Source: Candidatus Woesearchaeota archaeon (GTDB lineage: Archaea; Nanobdellota; Nanobdellia; Woesearchaeales; GW2011-AR4). Taken from it: 39,583 nucleotides of DNA. The stretch lies in contig JACPTC010000042.1 of the NCBI GenBank assembly GCA_016192985.1, positions 1 through 39,583 of the forward strand, read 5' to 3'. The notes beneath the pieces are model-generated. The model had not been told where the DNA came from. It saw only the letters and a list, made by a program, of their open reading frames with translations, and did not search any database. Each line of letters begins with the position of its first letter. The stretch's first letter is position 1. This document shows positions 37,814 through 39,583 of this stretch, one piece after another. The position numbers were made by a program, and so were the translations under genes.

Positions 37814-39583
37814 ATGCAACGACATAGTATTAAAAAAAACTTCACATCGGATGTGAAATTTTTTTCTAATTCTAAATATATCATAGTAGCTGGCGGAGTT
37901 ATGAGCGGTGTTGGAAAAGGCGTAACAACTGCCTCTATTGGCAAGATTCTGCAGGAGCATGGCTATAAAGTAACTGCAATAAAAATCGACCCGTACCTTA
38001 ACTATGATGCAGGCACTTTAAGACCAACAGAGCATGGTGAAGTGTGGGTCACAGATGACGGCGGTGAGATTGACCAGGACCTTGGCACCTATGAAAGATT
38101 TCTGAATACAGACATCCCGAAAAAGAACAATATTACAACAGGGCAAATCTACAAAACGGTCATTGACAAGGAAAGGCAAGGCATGTATCTTGGACAAACA
38201 GTTCAGTTCATTCCACATATTCCAGATGAAATAAAGAGAAGGCTTAAAGAAGCAAGCAATGACTATGATTTTGTTTTGATTGAGGTTGGAGGCACAATTG
38301 GAGACTATGAGAACATTCCTTTTTTGTTTGCGGTCAAAAGCCTTGAAAGGGAAGTCGGAAAACAAAACCTGAGCTATGTTCTTGTCACTTATCTGCCGAT
38401 TCCAAGTCATATTGAGGAAATGAAAACAAAGCCCACTCAACAGGCAATAAGGCTGCTCAGCGAATCCGGCATTTTCCCAGATTTCATAATCTGTAGGGCA
38501 AAAAATCCATTGGACACTGTAAGAAAAAAGAAAATTGAAACTTACGCCAATATAATATCGGAGCATGTAATTTCTGAGCCTGATATTGATACAGTCTATC
38601 AGATTCCTTTGGATTTGGAAAAGGAAAAGTTGGGAGAGAAAATATTGAAGGAGTTTGGCATGAAATCGAAAAAGCTGCCGAACTGGGTTTCGTGGCATAA
38701 GCTTGTTGGCAATATTCTGAAACCAAAGAAAACTGTCAAAATAGCCATTGTCGGCAAGTATATCGACATCGGAGATTACAACTTGGCCGATTCTTATATC
38801 TCAATTAACCAGTCCTTGCTTCATGCGGGCGCTTCCTTAAACATCGGCGTCGAGATCAACTGGCTTGACTCAAAGATGTTTGAAACCAGCAGAAAATATT
38901 TAAGCGTGTTAAAGGGCTATGACGGAATTATAGTGCCGGGCGGCTTCGGCGCATCAGGAGTGGAGGGCAAGATAAACTCAATCAATTACGCAAGAACAAA
39001 TAAAATCCCGTATCTTGGCTTGTGCTATGGCTTGCAATTGGCAGTTGTTGAATTTGCAAGAAAAGAATGTGGATTAAAGGATGCGCATACAACAGAGGTA
39101 AATCCAAAAACATCTGCGCCGGTTATTGATGTGCAGCCAGCTCAAAAGGAAATCCTCGAAAAGCATTTGTACGGAGGCACAATGAGATTGGGAGCCTATG
39201 CTGCGATTTTAAAAGACAAAAGCCAAATCTTGAAATTGTACGAGGAAACCGGGAGATTGAAGGAAGATGAAAAAAGAATCGAAGAATTAATGAAGGACAA
39301 AAGCCAAACATTTAGAATTGGGATTCTGGAAAAAAACAAGAAGACTGTTTTGGAAAGGCACAGGCATCGCTATGAAGTAAATCCGAAGTTTGTTGATTTA
39401 CTTGAAAAAAATGGAATGGTGTTTTCAGGGTACTATGAAAGGTTTGATAAGACGAAATTAATGGAGTATGTTGAACTTCCTGGACAAAGTTTTCGAGGAA
39501 CCCAAGGGCATCCGGAGTTTAAGTCACGTCTAGGAAACCCATCGCCTCTTTTCTATGGATTTGTACGAGATGCTTTAAAATAT
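37814..39583 (+). CDS. pyrG: CTP synthase, 3' end cut by the window
   Basis: CTP synthase, which aminates UTP with glutamine-derived ammonia. 590 codons are open to the last base, so only a few residues are missing (the family ends just after PSPLFYGFVRDAL). The synthetase domain has GGVMSGVGKGVTTASIGKIL, KIDPYLNYDAGTLRP and EHGEVWVTDDGGEIDQDLG. The glutaminase has VPGGFGASG, the nucleophile Cys404 in YLGLCYGLQ, and the late HPEFKSR His-Glu pair. The start at ATG 37814 adds about 22 residues before the normal SKYIIVAGGV start; it is chosen from the TATA position and because no other good start exists. The extension contains a hairpin and a T-run. Confidence 0.95.
   Translation, partial: MQRHSIKKNFTSDVKFFSNSKYIIVAGGVMSGVGKGVTTASIGKILQEHGYKVTAIKIDPYLNYDAGTLRPTEHGEVWVTDDGGEIDQDLGTYERFLNTDIPKKNNITTGQIYKTVIDKERQGMYLGQTVQFIPHIPDEIKRRLKEASNDYDFVLIEVGGTIGDYENIPFLFAVKSLEREVGKQNLSYVLVTYLPIPSHIEEMKTKPTQQAIRLLSESGIFPDFIICRAKNPLDTVRKKKIETYANIISEHVISEPDIDTVYQIPLDLEKEKLGEKILKEFGMKSKKLPNWVSWHKLVGNILKPKKTVKIAIVGKYIDIGDYNLADSYISINQSLLHAGASLNIGVEINWLDSKMFETSRKYLSVLKGYDGIIVPGGFGASGVEGKINSINYARTNKIPYLGLCYGLQLAVVEFARKECGLKDAHTTEVNPKTSAPVIDVQPAQKEILEKHLYGGTMRLGAYAAILKDKSQILKLYEETGRLKEDEKRIEELMKDKSQTFRIGILEKNKKTVLERHRHRYEVNPKFVDLLEKNGMVFSGYYERFDKTKLMEYVELPGQSFRGTQGHPEFKSRLGNPSPLFYGFVRDALKY
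37833..37865 (+). promoter_or_regulatory. Terminator-like hairpin in the first codons of pyrG
   Basis: AAAAAAA-C-TTCACAT, loop CGG, ATGTGAA-A-TTTTTTT: 14 bp with one C-A mismatch, the 3' arm ending in seven T. It lies within 20-52 nt of the pyrG start, inside a non-conserved N-terminal extension. A U-run at this place could stop archaeal RNA polymerase, so it may act as an attenuator. Confidence 0.5.

Noticed and set aside
37733-39311. Minus-strand frames opposite pyrG as genes
   Set aside because: The plus strand encodes an unbroken CTP synthase over the whole stretch; the opposite frames are Cys/Phe-rich shadows.

Overview
The window is archaeal. It carries archaeal uS15, diphthine synthase (DphB), ABCE1/RLI, an archaeal-type ATP-dependent DNA ligase, a type IA topoisomerase with C-terminal zinc ribbons, FtsZ, CTP synthase, COG1361-type exported Ig-like proteins, Lrp and PadR regulators, two intron-bearing tRNA genes with bulge-helix-bulge splice sites, and many starts about 25 nt downstream of a TATA-like box (leaderless pattern). 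AT-rich DNA, compact genes, several 4-nt ATGA overlaps and a bacterial-type IspH fit a DPANN lineage (Woesearchaeota-like). That placement is inference; no 16S gene is present.

Layout. 1-1810: 3' end of ispH, convergent rps15 with a foldable leader, two ORFans, and tRNA-Gln(UUG) with two introns. 1912-5616: serine biosynthesis in two genes (a SerB-SerA fusion, then SerC), convergent with dphB. 5617-7429: ftsZ, preceded by a string of stem-loops and followed by two more, then a decayed PIN-domain gene. 7407-8894: a methyltransferase and a nitroreductase on the minus strand. 8979-14827: DNA ligase, topoisomerase I and a secreted, membrane-anchored Lon-like (S16) peptidase. 14856-17645: a GNAT acetyltransferase, an isoprenylcysteine-methyltransferase-like membrane protein and glmS. 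17924-19959: an operon of a winged-helix/S-layer-like/EF-hand regulator, 3-methyladenine glycosylase I and DUF99, an EndoV-like protein, probably for base repair. 19963-24826: a doubled Lrp regulator, an ORFan, an orphan lipoprotein solute-binding protein, and ABCE1 followed by a zinc-finger/AbrB gene with a TGA near its start. 24992-26859: a small zinc protein, tRNA-Thr(CGU) with a 13-nt intron, and an acyl-CoA synthetase. 26863-34162: a PadR-ABC-COG1361-MacB-like operon, divergent from two paralogous membrane-anchored ectodomain genes and a methyltransferase, with ATATATCG repeats between them. 34284-39583: Thi4 with Cys at the sulfur-donor position, a CARF-like small protein, a small interrupted gene, a site-2 protease, a GDT1 family transporter, pterin carbinolamine dehydratase, and pyrG starting with a terminator-like hairpin.

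Most genes are housekeeping. The least explained signals are the stem-loop array before ftsZ, the hairpin plus U-run at the 5' end of pyrG, the EF-hand regulator in a repair operon, the PadR-centred export locus with its paralogous ectodomain pair, and the two-intron tRNA-Gln. No CRISPR array, insertion sequence or phage region was seen.
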